Shown here: piece by piece, positions 23,040-33,770 of the stretch | How positions within the stretch are numbered: position 1 is the first letter of the stretch | Layout of the letters: each line of letters opens with the position of its first letter | Assembly: GCA_963921935.1 (NCBI GenBank) | Contig: OY998180.1 | Location: 107,164,270 to 107,228,269, forward strand | Direction of reading: 5' to 3' | Length of the DNA stretch: 64,000 bases | DNA from: Galeruca laticollis | Lineage: Eukaryota > Arthropoda > Insecta > Coleoptera > Chrysomelidae | The notes under the pieces: model-generated | Seen by the model: the letters and a program-made list of their open reading frames with translations, nothing else | The model's database searches: none | What the model was told of the DNA's origin: nothing | Program-made: the position numbers and the translations under genes

Positions 23040-23720
23040 TTATGATGAATAAACATTATTATTTACTCCAATAATGCACACTTTTGTAACTAGCTCTCCC
23101 CTTTCACGCGAAACGACCTTGCCCATTTGATGCTGGCCTTTGGTAGTAACCACTTTTTGCGTTTTATGGACTGTACTAACACCGGTCTCGTCCAAGTTAA
23201 ATATGTTTGATCCAATAAATTGGTGCCTTTTTAGGATCTCCTTCTTAGCCTGAAATGTTCCAACCGTAAGTTTGTTAAAACTAGAAATTCTCGCTAATTT
23301 TGTGTTCTCTGGGGTTCTTATGGATAATTCAGTAAACCGATCCTTTCCAGCTGATTTATTTGCTTTCCAAGAGTCCGGAACTTTAAGGTGGTTTTTTTCG
23401 GCAAACTCATATGCCAATCTGCGTGTTGCTTTCGGAATTGAATCATGGTACATATTTGAGCATGTTTTAAGGTAACAGGCTAGTGAGACTTCCAATTCAC
23501 TAGATAAAACTTGACAAGTGATGAAATTCGGGAAGAATAACAAATTATCAATTCCAATTTCTTTTGCTTATTTGACATATAAAGCTAGAATTTAATTTTT
23601 AACTTCATGTTCTTGCGCACTTTTCCAAATAAAGTATTTTCCAGACAAAACATCCCGCTTGATCTGTTAACAGTTTATATTTATAAGGCAAGATACCTGT
23701 AACAATTTTCATAATTTTGG
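23040..23720 (-). pseudogene. pogo/Tigger-like transposase, N-terminal half
   Basis: The 167-codon ORF 23543-23040 contains a CENPB-type HTH segment (YLKTCSNMYHDSIPKATRRL, AYEFAEKNHLKVPDSWKAN) and the catalytic NIFNLDETGVSTV. RGELVTKVCIIGVNNNVYSS then breaks off exactly where the LINE block begins. The continuation with the second and third acidic residues lies at 17100-15975. Upstream (to about 23720) only degraded sequence of the psq-type N-terminal domain is visible. Confidence 0.82.
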
Positions 23721-24095
23721 GAGGGGTTGGACACTTGAGGGTCGATTTGGACAGGCGTCCATAACTTCACGCAACATGGTTTTACTAATAAAATACGAAT
23801 ATTTTTAAAGTATGTTCATATATCCTCAAAATAACAACAAATTTTAATTGTTAAATCTCACCCAATACTGGCAATAAATCAGCAACTGATAAATATTAGA
23901 AACCACGTGGAATAATAGGACATTCGTAATGCGTTGAAACGAAGCGACCTGTCTGCTTTCCGTCTAGACGCGTACAAAATACATTCAAATGCGAATATGG
24001 TTAAGTATCTCTTTGACCTGTTTCTAATTTGGTGGCAATTTTGAATGTATCCAATGCCTCCCCCTGTCCAAATCATCCCGGCGCTCCCCTATAGA
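23721..24095 (-). mobile_element. Probable 5' end of the pogo element
   Basis: On the minus strand GTCCAAATCGACCCTCAAGT and, further out, GCCGGGATGATTTGGACAG are variants of the terminal and subterminal GATTTGGACA motifs often seen in pogo/Tigger elements. The outer motif ends near 24090. No matching end was recognised at the low-coordinate side. Confidence 0.45.
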
Positions 24096-24233
24096 GTGTC
24101 AGGGTAGATATGCTGCTGCACTGAATAACTACCCGATGACAACCGTTCATTGCGATCCTGCCACCAGTGCCAAGTAATAAAAGGGATACCATTAACAACA
24201 TTCAAATAAATAGTTACAAAATAGTGAGTTATA

Positions 24234-24487
24234 ATGGGAGCTAAGCAATCCAAGGAAGAGGTCATAATAGCGTAAGCGGGTGACAGCGGTGGACAAACCA
24301 GTGATGTGTGAAAAGCGTTACCGGCTGGTCGATGAAGAGCATCTTGGAAATAATCTTCGTAGTGTTAGTACTAGTTTTTATTGGGGCCTGCATACACAAA
24401 GTGTCAGAAACAAATGGAAAACAAGATAAAGTTGGAAATTTAGCCAAGTGTCAACAACAACAGAAAGAGTATAGTCTTAATTGTTAA
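24234..24487 (+). pseudogene. Small N-myristoylation-motif membrane ORF at the 5' end of the gypsy element
   Basis: ATG at 24234 opens MGAKQSKEEVIIA, an N-terminal MGxxxS/T pattern typical of N-myristoylated proteins, with a stop at 24273-24275. After a one-base frame change at about 24308 the sequence reads SILEIIFVVLVLVFIGACI, a clear hydrophobic membrane segment. A lysine- and glutamine-rich tail follows to TAA 24485-24487. The intact form would be about 85 residues: lipid anchor plus one transmembrane helix, encoded upstream of gag. The function is not known to me; membrane targeting of assembly is a guess. Confidence 0.6.
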
Positions 24488-24511
24488 TGGAACATATATT
24501 GTTAAAAGGTA

Positions 24512-25334
24512 ATGATTTTGAACGACTTCAGATATTTATTAGAAGATATTAGGTTTTTGCATAGAAATTTAGCTAAGGATAATCAACAAATGAAAAAAGA
24601 TAATGAAAAAACAAAACGTAAATTAATTAAATTAGAAAAAATTGATGCTGATTTACAACAATTAAAAACAGATTTAATAACTCCAATCCAACTGCGAAGC
24701 AAATTAAAGAAGCTCACATCCATATTACTAACATATAGAAATGCATTGGGACAATTCGCAAAATTTTAAACTAACAAGTTTTAGAATCAACGGTGAATAT
24801 TAGTACAAATTCAAAATTTTTGTTTCGAAACAGATATGGCTGAAAAGTGCGATCTTCGCACAGCTGCGGGGCTGTTGCCGGTAATGGACGGCAGAGTCTG
24901 TTACAATGCAACTAATATATACGGGAAAAAAACTATTAACAGTTTACATTTTGAGAAGTAAAGTATCACAAAATGCAAAAATTAGATTAAAACCTGTTTA
25001 TGATAGTTGAAGTTGATTAACGATTTAAAAACACACTTTATACAAGAAAACGGCATCCATTTTGTCCGTTAAGCTAGTAAATGCCAAACAAAATCATAAA
25101 ACTTTGGATCAATTTGCTAAATATGTGGAAGATCTGCTAGTAGACATTACGGTCAAGCAAGCCGACGGTAATGTTACCAATCTTAATATTATGAGGGAAA
25201 TAAACGAAAAAGCAGCTGTAAATGTGTTTACAAATGGTTTACAAAATCCCGAATTACGAACCATAATAAAGTGCCGGAATTATAATACGTTGAGTGATGT
25301 GACTCAAGGCGCAAAAGATGCCGAATTTCCATGA
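24512..25334 (+). pseudogene. gag: Gag of the errantivirus-like gypsy element
   Basis: Two open pieces. 24512-24769 is a lysine-rich coiled-coil-like segment (LAKDNQQMKKDNEKTKRKLI). 25062-25334 contains TLDQFAKYVEDLLVDITVKQ, NVTNLNIMREINEKAAVNVF and LQNPELRTIIKCRNYNTLSD, matching the capsid C-terminal region of 17.6/gypsy-type Gag. The stretch between them has multiple stops. Confidence 0.7.
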
Positions 25335-25399
25335 CAAATGGAGTAGACATTACATTTCAGAGGGCAATATAACAGTAGACGGGGTTGTAACGCGGAAGT

Positions 25400-25510
25400 T
25401 CATAATTATAATAATAGGGCGAATAAAATTAATAATAGAGGAAATAATTTTAACAATAGAGGAAATAATTTTAACAAAAGAGGAAATAGATCTTATACTA
25501 ACAGTCTAAA
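25400..25510 (+). repeat. 24-bp coding repeats, Asn/Arg/Gly-rich nucleocapsid tail
   Basis: Tandem copies of GAGGAAATAATTTTAACAA (about three) encode NNRGNNFNNRGNNF-type sequence in one frame. Low-complexity Asn-rich, Arg-containing tails replace zinc knuckles in some errantivirus-like Gags. RNA binding is inferred only from composition. Confidence 0.65.
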
Positions 25511-25835
25511 TTTGGGTAGCTATGTTACTCGAGACACAACAATCATATTAGTAGCTTCAATTCAAATAAGGGAAATTACAATTTCTAGAAATGGGAAAAT
25601 AGGAATATGAGAAATAATTATAATTTTGGAAATTGCAGAAACAGAAAAAATAATACAGTCAGACAGCATACCATATTGTATAGGACACCAGTTTCATACA
25701 AAATGGGAATGATACAGCACAAGGCGCAAACCACAATAAAATTCAGTTTACTCGTTTCTAAAAACGTAAAGCTAACAGAAAATGTTTAAAAAATTGATGG
25801 TTTAAATGATGTAGAAATAGTTTTTAAAGGAAAAT

Positions 25836-26830
25836 AAACGGTTTTAAAGATTAAAACTAACTTTTCCGCATCTGTGGCCCTGAATAATATTCTATCATAA
25901 AATTGTCACTTGTATACACTTCGGGGGATGTATCGTGCTAATAAACCGAAATTTGTCCAAAAATAACCAAAAATGTAATATATCTGGATTTATAGGACCC
26001 GCTGTATTCGCTCTAGTCAGCTGAAAATCAATAGGGTACATATGTGAGACACCTTCAACAATATTTAATCATAAAATTGGTCACTTGTATATACTCTGGA
26101 GGCTGTATCTTGCTAACAAACTGAAAATTCGCCAAAAATGACAAAAATTTGGTACTTCAAGTACCATAGAACTCGTTGTACTGGCTTTAGTTAGCTGAAT
26201 TTCAATAGGATTAATCTTTGAGACGTTCTGAATAATATACAATCATAAAATTTGTCACTTGTATATACTCCGGAGGCTGTACCGTGAAACAAACTTAAAT
26301 TTCTCCAAAAATGACAAAAATATCGTACTTAAAGTAGTATAGCACCTGTTGTACTGGCTCTGGTGAGCTCAAAATCGATAGGGTTCATCTGTGAAGTGTC
26401 CTGAATAATATTCAATTATGAAATTGGTGACTTGTTGAACTCCGGAGGCTGTATCGTGCTAACAAACTGAAATTTCTCAAAAAATGACTATAATGTCGTA
26501 TTTCTAGTACCATAGCACCCGTTGTGCTGGCTCTGATCAGCTGAAAATCAATAGGGTTCATTTGTGACATGTCCTTAACAATATTCAATCATAAAATTGG
26601 TGACTTGTTGCACTCCGGAGGCTGTATCGTGCTAACAAGACATGTAACGAAAAGTGGCCGACGACGACGGAGACATACACACAGGATTTTTTTTCTAAAA
26701 ACCGATTTTTTGGTTTGTTGTTGATGGAAAACGTAAAAATAGCTCTTAAATTCCAAGTTTCCAACTTTTTTTGGGGTAAACCAATACATTTCTCGCATAT
26801 TAGATAGGTTGTGCGGAAAAGTAAAAATAA
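25836..26830 (+). repeat. 1-kb module of 174-bp units, copy A (left arm of palindrome)
   Basis: Starts with ATAAACGGTTTTAAAGATTA followed by ACTTTTCCGC and ends with GCGGAAAAGT, so it has short inverted termini. It contains five tandem units (GGCTGTATCGTGCTAACAAA starts near 25926, 26101, 26275, 26447, 26620), a spacing of 172-175 bp, each with the inner palindrome GGTACTTCAAGTACC or a variant. The last unit runs into a CGACGACG tract and a unique end. It interrupts the gypsy protease region just before its active site. No coding capacity was seen. Confidence 0.85.
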
Positions 26831-26875
26831 TGTTACTAATAGACACTGGTGCATCTACGAGTATTATTACTTTTC
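26831..26875 (+). pseudogene. pol: Isolated aspartic-protease active site of the gypsy element
   Basis: Between the two inverted modules about 40 bases read MLLIDTGASTSII in one plus-strand frame. This is the aspartic-protease active-site loop of an LTR retrotransposon. Gypsy sequence continues on the far sides of both modules, so these bases are host-element DNA trapped in the loop of the palindrome rather than module sequence. Confidence 0.8.
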
Positions 26876-27853
26876 TGCCCAACCTTTCTATATGCGAGAA
26901 AAGTATTGGTTAACCCCAAAAAAAGTTGGAATTTGAAATTTTTTTTGAGTTATATTTACGTTTCCCATCAACAACAACACGAAAAAACGGTTTTTAGAAA
27001 AAAAATCCTGTGTGTCGTCGTCGTCGTCGGCCACTTTTCCTTACATGTCTTGTTAGCACGATACAGCCTCTGCAGTGCAATAAGTCAGCAATTTTATGAT
27101 TGAATATTGTTAAAGACATGTCATAGATGATCCTTATTGATTTTCAGTTCACCAGAGCCCGTACAACGGGTGCTATGGTACTTGAAGTACGACATTTTGT
27201 CATTTTTTGAGAAATTTCAGTTTGTTAGCACGATACAGCCTCCGGCGTTCAACAAGTCACCGATTTTATGATCGAATATTATTCAGGGCATCTCACGGAT
27301 GAACCCTATTGATTTTCAGCTCACTAGAGCCAATACACCAGGTGCTACAGTACTTTAAGTACGATATTTTTGTCCTTCTTGGAGAAGTTTCAGTTTGTTA
27401 GCACGATACAGCGTCCAGAGTATATACAAGTCACCAATTGTATGATTGGATATTATTCAGAGTATCTCAAAGATGAACCCTATTGATATTCAGCTCACTA
27501 AAGCCAGTACAACGGGTGCTATGGTAGTTGAAGTACCAAATTTTTGTCATTTTTGGAGAATTTTCAGTTTGTTAGCACGATACAGCCTCCAGAGAGTATA
27601 CAATTGATCAATTCTATGATTGAATATTGTTCAAGGTGTCTCACAGATGTAACCGGTTGATTTTCAGTTGACTAGAGCGAGTACAGCGGGTCCTATAAAT
27701 CCAGATATACTGAATTTTTGGTTATTTTTGGAGAAATTTCGGTTTGTTAGCACGATACATCCCCCGAAGTATATATAAGCAACAATTTTATGATACAATA
27801 TTGTTGAGGGCCACAGATGCGGAAAAGATAGTTTTAATTCTTAAAACCGTTTA
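26870..27853 (-). repeat. 1-kb module of 174-bp units, copy B (right arm of palindrome)
   Basis: Inverted copy of 25836-26830. The sequence runs from ACTTTTCTGCCCAACC through the GTCGTCGTCGTCGTCGGCC tract, then inverted units beginning near 27058 with CACGATACAGCCTC and recurring about every 174 bp, to CTTAAAACCGTTTA. Together with copy A it makes a 2-kb near-palindrome with a loop of about 40 bp. Confidence 0.85.
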
Positions 27854-27855
27854 TA

Positions 27856-28440
27856 TTTGAATCAGTTGTTAGGGGAAAAAGTCAGGTAAACATTGAACGT
27901 AAGATATAAATAAAGGGAATATCTGGTTAAATTTTTCATTTCGGACAGCGAATTTCCAATTAGAAGTAGGAGATGTATCATTGTTACACGAGTTTCATAT
28001 AGTAGTTAAATTTTGTAGTAATATAAGTGGAATATTAGGCACATACTCTTTTTATAAATATCAGGCGAGCATTAACTATCAATAATTTCATTTTATTTTA
28101 AAGATCAAACAGTGGTCTTACGTATGTATTCGAAATCATACATTTCGATACCGGCGAGATGTGGGATATTCTTGTGTATGTAGAAATGGAGAATGATTGC
28201 GTAATTAGTCAAGAAGAGCTCTATGAACGCGTGTTTGTTCAATGTATGATAGCTAGAACAGTCAAAGGAAATAAACCTGTTGAAATTTTGAATGTACCAG
28301 CTCATGAATTCAAAATTAAAATCTTTACATCGAAAATGGAAACTTTAGATGATTTTAAACCATGCAAAATTGGACATAATGACCATATTTCGGTAGAGCG
28401 AGCGGATATGTTACCTCATTTAACTAAACTAGACCATTTA
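27856..28440 (+). pseudogene. pol: Protease-RT linker of the errantivirus-like gypsy element
   Basis: Resumes after the palindrome with gypsy linker sequence. GILGTYSFYKYQASINY and the ORF 28159-28446 (ENDCVISQEELYERVFVQCM, VEILNVPAHEFKIK) match the segment between protease and RT of 17.6-like elements. Frame changes occur near 28130 and a stop at 28444. Confidence 0.65.
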
Positions 28441-29220
28441 AATTAGGAAGAAAATGTTCCTACCCAAAAAATTTGTGCAAAATTTGCAGATAGATTTTAT
28501 TTAGAATATGACAAATTATCAGTTAATAATCACAAGGCAAAAATTCAAATACAAAATAACACAAAAACGGTTTATGTAAAGTCATACGGAATTCCGCATG
28601 CACAAAAGGAAATATTACAAAGCGAAGTGAATAAAATGATAAAAAATTACAATATAATGGAAACAAAATCACTGTGGTCTTCACCCCTACATTAAATTCC
28701 AAAAAAGTAATAGTACAGAAAAAAATTGTAGTGCAGTAAAACACAGATTTCCAAATAAGCAAATAGTAGACGACAAATTTCCGTTCCCTTGTATCACATA
28801 GATTTTAGACTCTCCTTCAAGGGCGGTATATTTGTCACACCTTGGTTTTCCACAAGCTTACAATCAAGTTGAATTAGACGAGGATATTCGTCCTTATACA
28901 GCTTACAAAACGGACAGCGGACATTACCAGTTGAAAAGATTACCGATTGGGTTGAAAATCAGCACCCAATCCTTCTCTAGTGCATGACCGTTGTTATGTC
29001 AGGTTTAAATTATGATTATCTATTGATCTACCTGGATCACTTAATTGTTTTTGGGTACAACTTGGTGAGCCAGAATGGATATTTGGTCAGGGTAATAGAA
29101 ATATTAAAAAGCATCCATATACAATTGGATCCTCAAAAATGTAATTTCTTAAATAAAGAGATATTATATTTGAGGAACATAATTTCCGGAAAAGGGTTAT
29201 CGCCGTGTCCATCAGAAGGT
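28440..29220 (+). pseudogene. pol: Reverse transcriptase of the errantivirus-like gypsy element
   Basis: Shifted pieces read KSYGIPHAQKEILQSEVNKM (RT entry), YLSHLGFPQAYNQVELDED, YQLKRLPIGLKISTQSF and LIYLDHLIVFGYNL. In the last of these a His replaces the second Asp of the YLDD box, so the polymerase would be dead even without the frameshifts. The final 68 bp (29153-29220) recur at 33033-33099. Confidence 0.8.
29153..29220 (+). repeat. 68-bp direct repeat, left copy
   Basis: From ATAAAGAGATATTATATTTG to CCATCAGAAGGT. Repeated at 33033-33099 with one substitution and a one-base length change. The two copies flank the 3.8-kb block containing the pogo element and the LINE ORF1 fragment. Confidence 0.9.
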
Positions 29221-29608
29221 AGGATAAATTTGGAATATATGCCCTATCGTAATTGATGCCACAATATCATTGAATATATTGACAATTACAAACTGGATTA
29301 TGTTATGATTGCAATGAATTGATGTTCACAACAAAATGATATAATTGTAAACAGGTTAGTTAAGTCGAAAAACGACTGAAAAAAATTATTGAAATTTTTT
29401 ACAGTGAGATAAACGCTCTCTTGATGGTATTTATGCCCCATGAGTTGAGGATTAATGCCCCTCATAGGGATATATGCCCTGGACACAGTTCAGTTAGATG
29501 ATACAATGTTTCTCCTTCTATGATAAATACTAAATCAACTGTTGATAAAAAATCGAGAGTCAAGAAATCAACATTTATTATTGAATATTTCGAACAGCTC
29601 TAAATCTA

Positions 29609-31606
29609 TTACAAATCGATGGTTTTTTTAACATTTTTCATTTTATTCTGTCTCTTCTTCAATCGACAACAGTTATCGCAACTGTTGCCATACATGGTAA
29701 AGGTTTCGTGCAACCATTTTTGACAGTCGATACAACGAATCCAGTCCACAGGTTCTTTTGTGTCATAGTAGTTTTCCAAACATTCTACGCAATCTGCATC
29801 ATCATCACGTTGATCTTCACCTGATGAGCTGTCATCATTTGTTTAAGGGTTTGATTCGTTTAATATCAGAGTTTTTATTAATTTTCTTTTTTTCACCATT
29901 TTGGCTCTACTCGAACATGTAGGTACGTTTTCTTCATCTTCCTTTCCTTTTCTCTTCATCTTCGTCCCTTCAGATGATATGATTTTTGCTGATTGTTTCC
30001 TTGCATTCTTTTTAATAAAAATTATTTGCAATGGAGCAATTTCATGCAAATATTTAGATGGTGTTTCGTCCGTATCTCCTGATATTTGATTGTGCACTGG
30101 TGAATTGAGGTTCTTCATATGAGACTGTGAGTCCGATTTGGAACAGCTTGCAACTTCCTTGGTGTCAGGTATTGGTGATTCATCATGCATAGAACTATTA
30201 TTTTTGTCAATATTTTCCATGTTTGCTACTGTACTAGGTTCTAGAATAAGCAAATCCTCGAATTCGAACACATAGTTATGATCATCTAGAAGGAAATTTT
30301 CATCTAGTATCAACTGATTTTTCTCCAATTCTTAATCGGGTTCATTTTCAGGTTCTACAGTTGGTTCTTTGACTTGTTCTTCAGACTGAAAATGGTCAGA
30401 AATTTGAAAGAAATAGTCAGGTATTGCATTCTCATTGAAGGGGTAGATTCCACTAGCCATGGATCCAGAAGTAGCATTAGTTATAGTTGCAGCTGCATTC
30501 CAAGCAGGGCCGATTAGTTTTCCGATAATGTTCCTGTTAATATTCTCATCTTTACTCTGGAAAATGTAGGAACCAGATTACCTCTTCAAAAAAGAATTAG
30601 GAGTTTTGAAGAATGATATATCGAGTGGTTGTAAGGCTTGTGTGGTCTGACTTGGGAGACATAACAAATTAATATTATTTTTTTCGGTGAATTCCAGCAT
30701 GTCGATATTGTTGCAATGAGATGCATGACCATCAAGTATCAAGATAACTGGGCCATCTGGTTCCCTAGGAGCGAAAACTTCCTTTAACCATTTGAAAAAT
30801 AATTCTGAATTAATGAAAGAAGACTGCTTATTCATGTAGAGATCAGATCCAGCAGGTATTCCTTCCAAGGTCATCAGATTTTTCGAACCCCTTTTAGAAT
30901 CAGAACTGGTGGTAAAAAAATTCCTTCGGCACTTGCACATGCTATCAAAGACACGTTTTCTCCCCTTTATTTGGAATTGAGAACATGAACACATTTGCTT
31001 CCTTTCATAGCCACTACTTTATCTGGTTTATTATTTATTTGTATGACACTCTCATCCATATTGAAGATGGCCCATGGTTTCTGCACCAGATCATACTTTT
31101 CCAGAGTTCTTTTCAGTAATTCGTAAAACTCATCAACTTCTGCTCTATGCATACCTTTTGCTCTGGCAAGTGATAATCCTTCACTTTTTCTTATGGTAAA
31201 TTCCGGGTGCCTTTCCATAAATGAATAAAACCAATACATATCTGCTGTTTCTGTCATTTCGCCTCGCTGTGAGAATACGTTTCCTAGACGTAGTTTCTTA
31301 GCAAAACTGAAAGTAATTGATCTGACAGTTGTTCTTGTAGGAGCGAATCCTGTCTGCTGTAATCTTTTATTATCATTTACTTAACGAATTTCGTTTGATA
31401 CTCCAAGAGCAGGAGGCTTTCCTAAAGGAACTTTTTTGCAGTTATCAGAAGTCAATCTTCTTCTGAGAGTTCTAGAAGGTATATTAAATATCCTACAAGA
31501 TCCATTGATGCCCATATTTCACATTTTCGATAGCTTCCCTCAAGTTCTGCTCAGACCACAAAACACGTGGTTTGATATTCTGCTTTCTAATATATTTTCT
31601 TGCCAT
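29609..31606 (-). pseudogene. pogo/Tigger-like transposase with C-terminal PHD-like cysteine finger
   Basis: Starts at ATG 31606 with MARKYIRKQNIKPRVLWSEQ (psq-type HTH). The CENPB-type and linker region follows (WFYSFMERHPEFTIRKSEGL, SLARAKGMHRAEVDEFYELL). Catalytic segments are IFNMDESVIQINN, VILILDGHASHCNN and ALQPLDISFFKTP. A long acidic and basic tail then leads to CVECLENYY, DWIDCIDCQKWLHE and CDNCCRLKK, a C2-C2-H-C2 arrangement like the PHD-type finger at the end of several insect pogo transposases. The stop is at 29609-29611. Stops and frame changes (for example near 30994, 30578 and 31430) inactivate it. The finger may help target chromatin. Confidence 0.85.
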
Positions 31607-32872
31607 CTGAAAAAATTGAGTCATTAGTAGGGATTCGTCTCAGATTAATAAATAAAATAGATATGCTTGTTTTGATTTTTTCCTGCCCCAAAGATTGAGT
31701 CACTTTCTAAGCTCACTTGCGGACACTTCCACTGCTTTGCCATATTTACAAATTCTCGTTAGTTGCAGGAAAAGTGAATATAGAAGTTTAATTGGAAATG
31801 TGTTAAAAAGTTATGCAAATAAAAAAATCATACTAGTTTATGCATTTGACTCACTGCTTTTAAAATCAATTAATAATACTAGAATTTTATTTAATAAAGG
31901 CATATTCTTCCATGCATTTTAAACAAGTATTTGTTGTATTCATAGATACTTTTATAGTTATAAATGAAAGTGGCAACATTACTCAAAATTTCAGTAGCTG
32001 ATTGATGTGTCAATAGTAATATATTTAGTAGTTTTGTCCTTGTTTAATTACCATATAAAGAGAGATGCAAATATCGTCAGAGTGTGATCGACGATCATTT
32101 CCAATACGCCATAGTATTGTAGTAAATAATGTCAAACGTGGTTTGTTTATACTCGCGCTAATACGACTAGAGAGTAAACAGTTAGTTCTTTCGTTTTGAT
32201 CTGTTTTTCACGACTTTTACTGACAAAATATACTTTTAAGTTAATAAATTTAATGTTTTTAGATTATCATGGTTCGTAGGTGCCAAGTTTGTCAGGAAAA
32301 CAGCCGAAATGACGAAGGCCATGTATCTACAATACCATCCCCACTTTTTGTAATTCATTCATTATTTGACTACTGGCGTTTAGAATTGTTGACCGCAAAA
32401 ATAAACGTGTTTATGAATGAATAGCCCTCTCTATGTTTATTATTACTCTAAGGGATTCGTTTCAAATTGAAGGGCATATATCCTCTGCTTTACTGGGTCA
32501 TAAATCCTCCGAGTGTTATTTCGCATGGGATATATGCCCTAGCGAATTTCCTTGATATAATTGATCTATTCCACTAATTCTAACCTAGAAAACCAATTCC
32601 CAACTTATATCAACATTGGAGACGAAAGATCCGATAGATAGACTGTTGTTATTCTTCAGAAAACTAATATTTCAGTAGTCATGCATGATCAGAATTTACT
32701 AAGACTTTACCTTACTAATTGTTTCCAGTAATATTTTGCTAAATCGTAATCGAGCGATGGATATCGCACAACAGATCACGCACACTGCCGTGAGAACGAA
32801 GAAAGAGCGACCATATACGTATATTTTGCGAACTACGTGCTGGGGGCACATATCCTCCTAGGGCATATATTC
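31607..32872. other. 5' non-coding half of the pogo element
   Basis: No transposase coding was seen. Around 32270 a plus-strand ATG opens MVRRCQVCQENSRNDEGHVS, which faintly resembles the C2CH start of a THAP domain but stops after 29 codons. Subterminal GCATATATCC motifs cluster near 32470-32872. Confidence 0.45.
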
Positions 32873-32885
32873 TACATTTACCTTA

Positions 32886-33030
32886 CAGAAAATATGTTGA
32901 CGCACAATCTACTAAGGCTGTTTCGAGATAAGTTGTAGGTAAATGACATTAAAATTATGGAGTGCTACAGACTAGCAAAGAAACAAACGCAACAAAATCA
33001 TCCAAGAACTGTTCTGGTACAGTTCGCTAG
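32886..33030 (+). pseudogene. LINE ORF1 fragment
   Basis: The plus strand reads CYRLAKKQTQQNHPRTVLVQ in one frame. The nucleotide sequence closely matches 12760-12900, including AAATGACATTAAAATTATG and AAACGCAACAAAATCATCCA. It ends abruptly at the right copy of the 68-bp gypsy duplication, with no LINE 3' end. Confidence 0.7.
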
Positions 33031-33032
33031 AT

Positions 33033-33099
33033 ATAAAGAGATATTATATTTGAGGAACATAATTTCCGGAAAAGGGTTATCGCCGTGCCCATCAAAGGT
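33033..33099 (+). repeat. 68-bp direct repeat, right copy
   Basis: Right-hand partner of 29153-29220. The gypsy RT reading continues directly from here (VEEIKRYPVPSNAKEMKKLA), showing this copy joins the 3' half of the gypsy element. Confidence 0.9.
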
Positions 33100-33770
33100 G
33101 GAGGAGATCAAAAGATATCCAGTACCGTCAAATGCCAAAGAGATGAAAAAGCTTGCGGCATTTGTGAACTATTACACTTGGTATATATAGAGAACTTTGC
33201 ACAAATCGCGGCTCCACTAAATGCCCTATCTAGGAAAACAGTCCAATTCGAATGGATCGATAACTGCCATACGGAAGACTTTCCAATCCTCCAATATCCG
33301 TATTTCGCAAAATACGTTCATACTCAAAACCGACGCCTCACGAACATCTATCGGTGCAGTTCTATGCAATGGGGATTATCGACAGGTTGCGTATGCTAGT
33401 CGAACATTGAGTAAAGTATAGAAAAACTACCCAACGATACAAAAAGAGCTATTAGAAATAGTGTGGTGATGAACAAAGTTTCACCCATATTTATATCTAC
33501 GACAATTGGAAATAAATACGGACCATAGACAACTAATTTATTTATTTAATGTGGTAAATACACGCAGTAGATTAACTAGATTTAGGTTAGCTTTGGAAGA
33601 ATATAATATTAAATATGTTAAGGGTAAGGATAACGTGGTAAGCGATGCGTTGTCCAGAACTGAATTATGTTCAGGCAATCTAAGAGAAATGGGAGATAAC
33701 ATAAGTAATACAATACACGTGACAACTAGATCAAAAACAAGAACATTATTAATTCAATGAACAATGAAGG
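33033..33770 (+). pseudogene. pol: RT thumb and RNase H of the errantivirus-like gypsy element
   Basis: Overlapping frames encode KRYPVPSNAKEMKKLAAFVN (RT connection). RNase H follows with LKTDASRTSIGAVLCNGDYR, QVAYASRTLSK, INTDHRQLIYLFNVVNTRSR and VVSDALSRTELC. Frameshifts near 33190, 33230 and 33420. The region after DALSR (HVTTRSKTRTL) is the usual spacer before integrase, but no integrase finger or core is recognisable before about 33960. Confidence 0.8.

Larger units (their letters stand above)
29233..32872 (-). mobile_element. pogo/Tigger-like DNA transposon with GAATATATGCCCTA termini
   Basis: The left end GAATATATGCCCTA (29233) is matched in inverted form at the right end (GGGCATATATTC, to 32872). 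The right flank is TA; the left flank is TG, which may be a mutated TA target duplication. Several inner copies of the same motif occur on both sides (GGGATATATGCCCTGG near 29466, GGGCATATATCCTC near 32472, GGATATATGCCCTAG near 32528), so the element has reiterated subterminal repeats. It carries a broken transposase gene on the minus strand. Confidence 0.8.

Noticed and set aside
26585..27103. ORFs in the palindrome arms encoding near-identical peptides on both strands
   Set aside because: They arise from the inverted repeat and are not conserved in module copy D; no sign of real coding.
25926..27850. CRISPR array, because of regularly spaced repeats
   Set aside because: Units are 174 bp with diverged full-length similarity and no unique spacers, and the context is eukaryotic; this is a tandem repeat.
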